The position numbers and the translations under genes are program-made. Of a stretch of 64,000 nucleotides of DNA, positions 62,462-64,000 are shown one piece after another. The DNA comes from Terriglobia bacterium (lineage in GTDB: Bacteria > Acidobacteriota > Terriglobia > Bryobacterales > Bryobacteraceae), in assembly GCA_021324185.1 (NCBI GenBank), contig JAJPJN010000180.1:1-64000 (forward strand), in the 5' to 3' direction. Position 1 is the stretch's first letter. Each line of letters opens with the position of its first letter. Below the pieces are notes generated by a model. That model was not told where the DNA came from. It saw nothing but the letters and a program-made list of their open reading frames with translations, and ran no database searches.

Positions 62462-62899
62462 ATGGCCCAAAATTCACGGCGAGACCTCACTACTACGGCT
62501 CGTGCCCGCCTCGCGGCGTTGCGCGAGAAAAAGCCGCCTACCAAGGCTGCGCAGATCCGGGCGCTTTGGCCGGACATCAAAGCGGCTCTCGACGGCGGGC
62601 ACACTCTCCAGAGCGTATGCGAGTGCCTTGAAGCCGACGGCATAAACGTGGATACCCGCAGCCTGGCCGTTTACGTCAGCCGAATTCGCAGAGCGTCTGC
62701 CGGAAATACCGGTCTTCGCAGTTTGCCCTCCCCTAATGGTGAGCAATTCGAGCGAGAGGACACACAACCAGTTACCGAAGCATCCACTTCGAAGGCGAAG
62801 CAATCAGCCGATCCACTGGCGAACATTCGGGACCGGCAAGGGAAGCGGTCAGGGTTCGACTACCGACCGGAATTAGCCGATCCGAAGGAGTTGATCTAA
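62462..62899 (+). CDS. Putative transfer-associated DNA-binding protein
   Basis: A 145-residue basic protein divergent from the relaxase operon. The conserved part reads RIRALWPDIKAALDGGHTLQ-like sequence (IRALWPDIKAALDGGHTLQS), then CECLEADGINVDTRSLAVYV and SRIRR. This pattern, seen from memory beside relaxases and called TraK-like or unnamed, suggests a helical DNA-binding domain. The C-terminal tail is polar (EREDTQPVTEASTSKAKQSA). I use the ATG at 62462; the open frame begins two codons earlier. The right border of the transfer module follows it. Confidence 0.6.
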   Translation: MAQNSRRDLTTTARARLAALREKKPPTKAAQIRALWPDIKAALDGGHTLQSVCECLEADGINVDTRSLAVYVSRIRRASAGNTGLRSLPSPNGEQFEREDTQPVTEASTSKAKQSADPLANIRDRQGKRSGFDYRPELADPKELI

Positions 62900-63004
62900 G
62901 AAAAGTAAGCTCCAATCGAACGGGAATTGCTCCCGTTGTGCCCAAAGGGGAAGCGCGCGAATACCGTGTGGAAGTCACGGCCTCGGTAGTTTTGCGCTTG
63001 CTTG

Positions 63005-64000
63005 TCACTCATATCGCAGCGCTCGCGCCGGATCAATCCGAACCGCATGGCGGGCTGGGAGCACGCAGGCGCAAAGAGCCGTAGCGCCAAGCAATGCCAC
63101 GATTACGGTCAGGGTCAGCGGATCATTCGGCCGGACCCCAAAGAGCAAACTTTGCAAAAATCGCGCCGCAATCATCGAGCCGACAAGGCCGACAAAAACG
63201 CCGATAATAACCGGCCGGAAGCCTGCCGTCAGCAACAATCGGAGAATATGAGTCCGTGTAGCGCCTAAAGCTAAACGCACGGCGATTTCCGTTCGCCGCT
63301 GTGCGGCATAATACGCAACCACGCCATAAATTCCAATCAAAGCCAATAACAATGCAGCACAGGCGAAGACATCAGAAAGCTGTACTTGAAAATAGCGGCG
63401 GGATAGTGACTCGGAAACGAGCCGCTGCATCGTAATCGCTTCAGGAGCTGGAATGGAAGAATCTAACTCCCGAATGCGCTTGCGAATGGCGGGGATGATG
63501 CTGGCCGGATCGCTCGCAGTCCGAATCACAAGCGCGCCTGAGCCCAGGCCCCTATGCCAGTACGGCACATAGACGGTGAGAGTGGGCTCCCGGTCGAGCG
63601 TCGTGGCATGGACATCCTTGACAAGGCCGACTACGGTGGCTTTGCCAACCATCGCTCCTGTGCTGAAGCTCTTTCCCAATGGGTTCTGCCCTGGCCAGAC
63701 CTTCGCCGCCACGCGTGCCGAGATCACCGCGACGGCTCGGCCGTGATCGAACCGATCAAATACCCGTCCTTGGATTAGCGGAATTCCGAGCGTTTTGAAA
63801 TAATCCGGGCTTACGTACCGTACATTATTTCAATTAGCTTTTGTGTGGCTGGGTCAAGCATCTCCTGACTTGCGCCTTCCGGCGTAATGCCGTTGACCAT
63901 GGATTCGCCGGTCAACGGCAGCTTCGACGTGTAGGCGGCAGATTTCACGCCAGGAATTGGCCGGAGTGCTTCAAGTGACCGTTCCCAAAAGCGAATATCA
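63005..64000 (-). pseudogene. Acidobacterial orphan MacB-type ABC permease, frameshifted and partial
   Basis: The C-terminal 240 residues are intact: LGKSFSTGAMVGKATVVGLV, FACAALLLALIGIYGVVAYY, RRTEIAVRLALGATRTHILR and the ending RHAVRIDPARALRYE, typical of the permeases duplicated in Acidobacteria. Reading further upstream in the same frame gives VRYVSPDYFKTLGIPLIQGR, then a stop. The preceding family segment (RFWERSLEALRPIPGVKSAA, then PLTGESMVNGITPEG and DPATQKLIE) lies in another frame ending at a TAA. The frame break lies near 63820-63830. The N-terminus is beyond the window. Confidence 0.82.

Overview
The window looks like a moderately GC-rich acidobacterial chromosome, probably of the Solibacter/Bryobacter type. 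This is inferred from gene families, not from a marker gene. The indicators are a very large TonB-dependent receptor with an N-terminal carboxypeptidase-regulatory domain, an orphan MacB-type ABC permease of the kind duplicated in Acidobacteria, a protein opening with the 'SKLEANRANAQKSTGP' motif, and many small secreted proteins of acidobacterial type. No rRNA, intact tRNA gene or CRISPR array was found.

Layout. 1-18.8 kb is ordinary chromosome: a partial gene, citrate synthase-serS, a nucleotide-sugar-epimerase-like SDR, an outer-membrane protein with a clear terminator, homodimeric pyruvate dehydrogenase E1 (aceE), a DHH phosphoesterase, an ftsY-ribD-ribE-FKBP operon, an M50 protease, a CHASE3 histidine kinase and an EmrAB-type efflux pair. 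20.4-25.7 kb is a compact five-gene type III-A CRISPR effector operon (cas10-csm2-csm3-csm4-csm5). It has no array, cas6, cas1/cas2 or CARF effector in the window. Its Cas10 is short, lacks an HD nuclease and zinc knuckle but keeps GGDD, and its Csm2 carries an Arg/Gly-rich N-terminal half. 25.8-34.2 kb holds a GH144-like glucanase, a PLC-fold protein, a frameshifted LigD polymerase domain, an M20 amidohydrolase and the TonB receptor. 34.4-39.6 kb is a MacAB-like efflux operon with its own MerR regulator. Two matching MerR-type promoters with 20-bp spacers predict nearly leaderless messages.

40.3-55.2 kb is a defence island. It contains McrBC, an orphan AbiEi antitoxin whose AbiEii toxin stops after 21 codons, a PIN-type toxin-antitoxin pair, and a tightly coupled six-gene operon: Vsr-like nuclease, C5 cytosine methyltransferase, GHKL/MORC-like ATPase, Z1 ATPase, PD-(D/E)XK protein and AIPR protein. 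The operon is the strongest candidate for an unusual anti-phage or restriction system. Genes overlap by 4-11 nt at four of the five junctions and are 2 nt apart at the fifth, which suggests one co-produced machine.

55.4-62.9 kb is a DNA-transfer module: TraB-like, TraF-like peptidase, SSB, VirD4/TraG coupling protein, relaxase and a ribbon-helix-helix accessory protein. It reads away from a 298-bp region with an 18-bp palindrome and seven TGTT(G/A) repeats phased at about 10 bp. No mating-pore (VirB) genes and no integrase are visible, so it looks mobilizable or degraded. The window ends in a frameshifted ABC permease pseudogene. Remnants (a 94%-identical decayed toxin-antitoxin copy at 34.2 kb, tRNA-3'-end-like sequences at 43.4 and 44.5 kb, IS-end-like repeats) show repeated gain and loss of mobile DNA.
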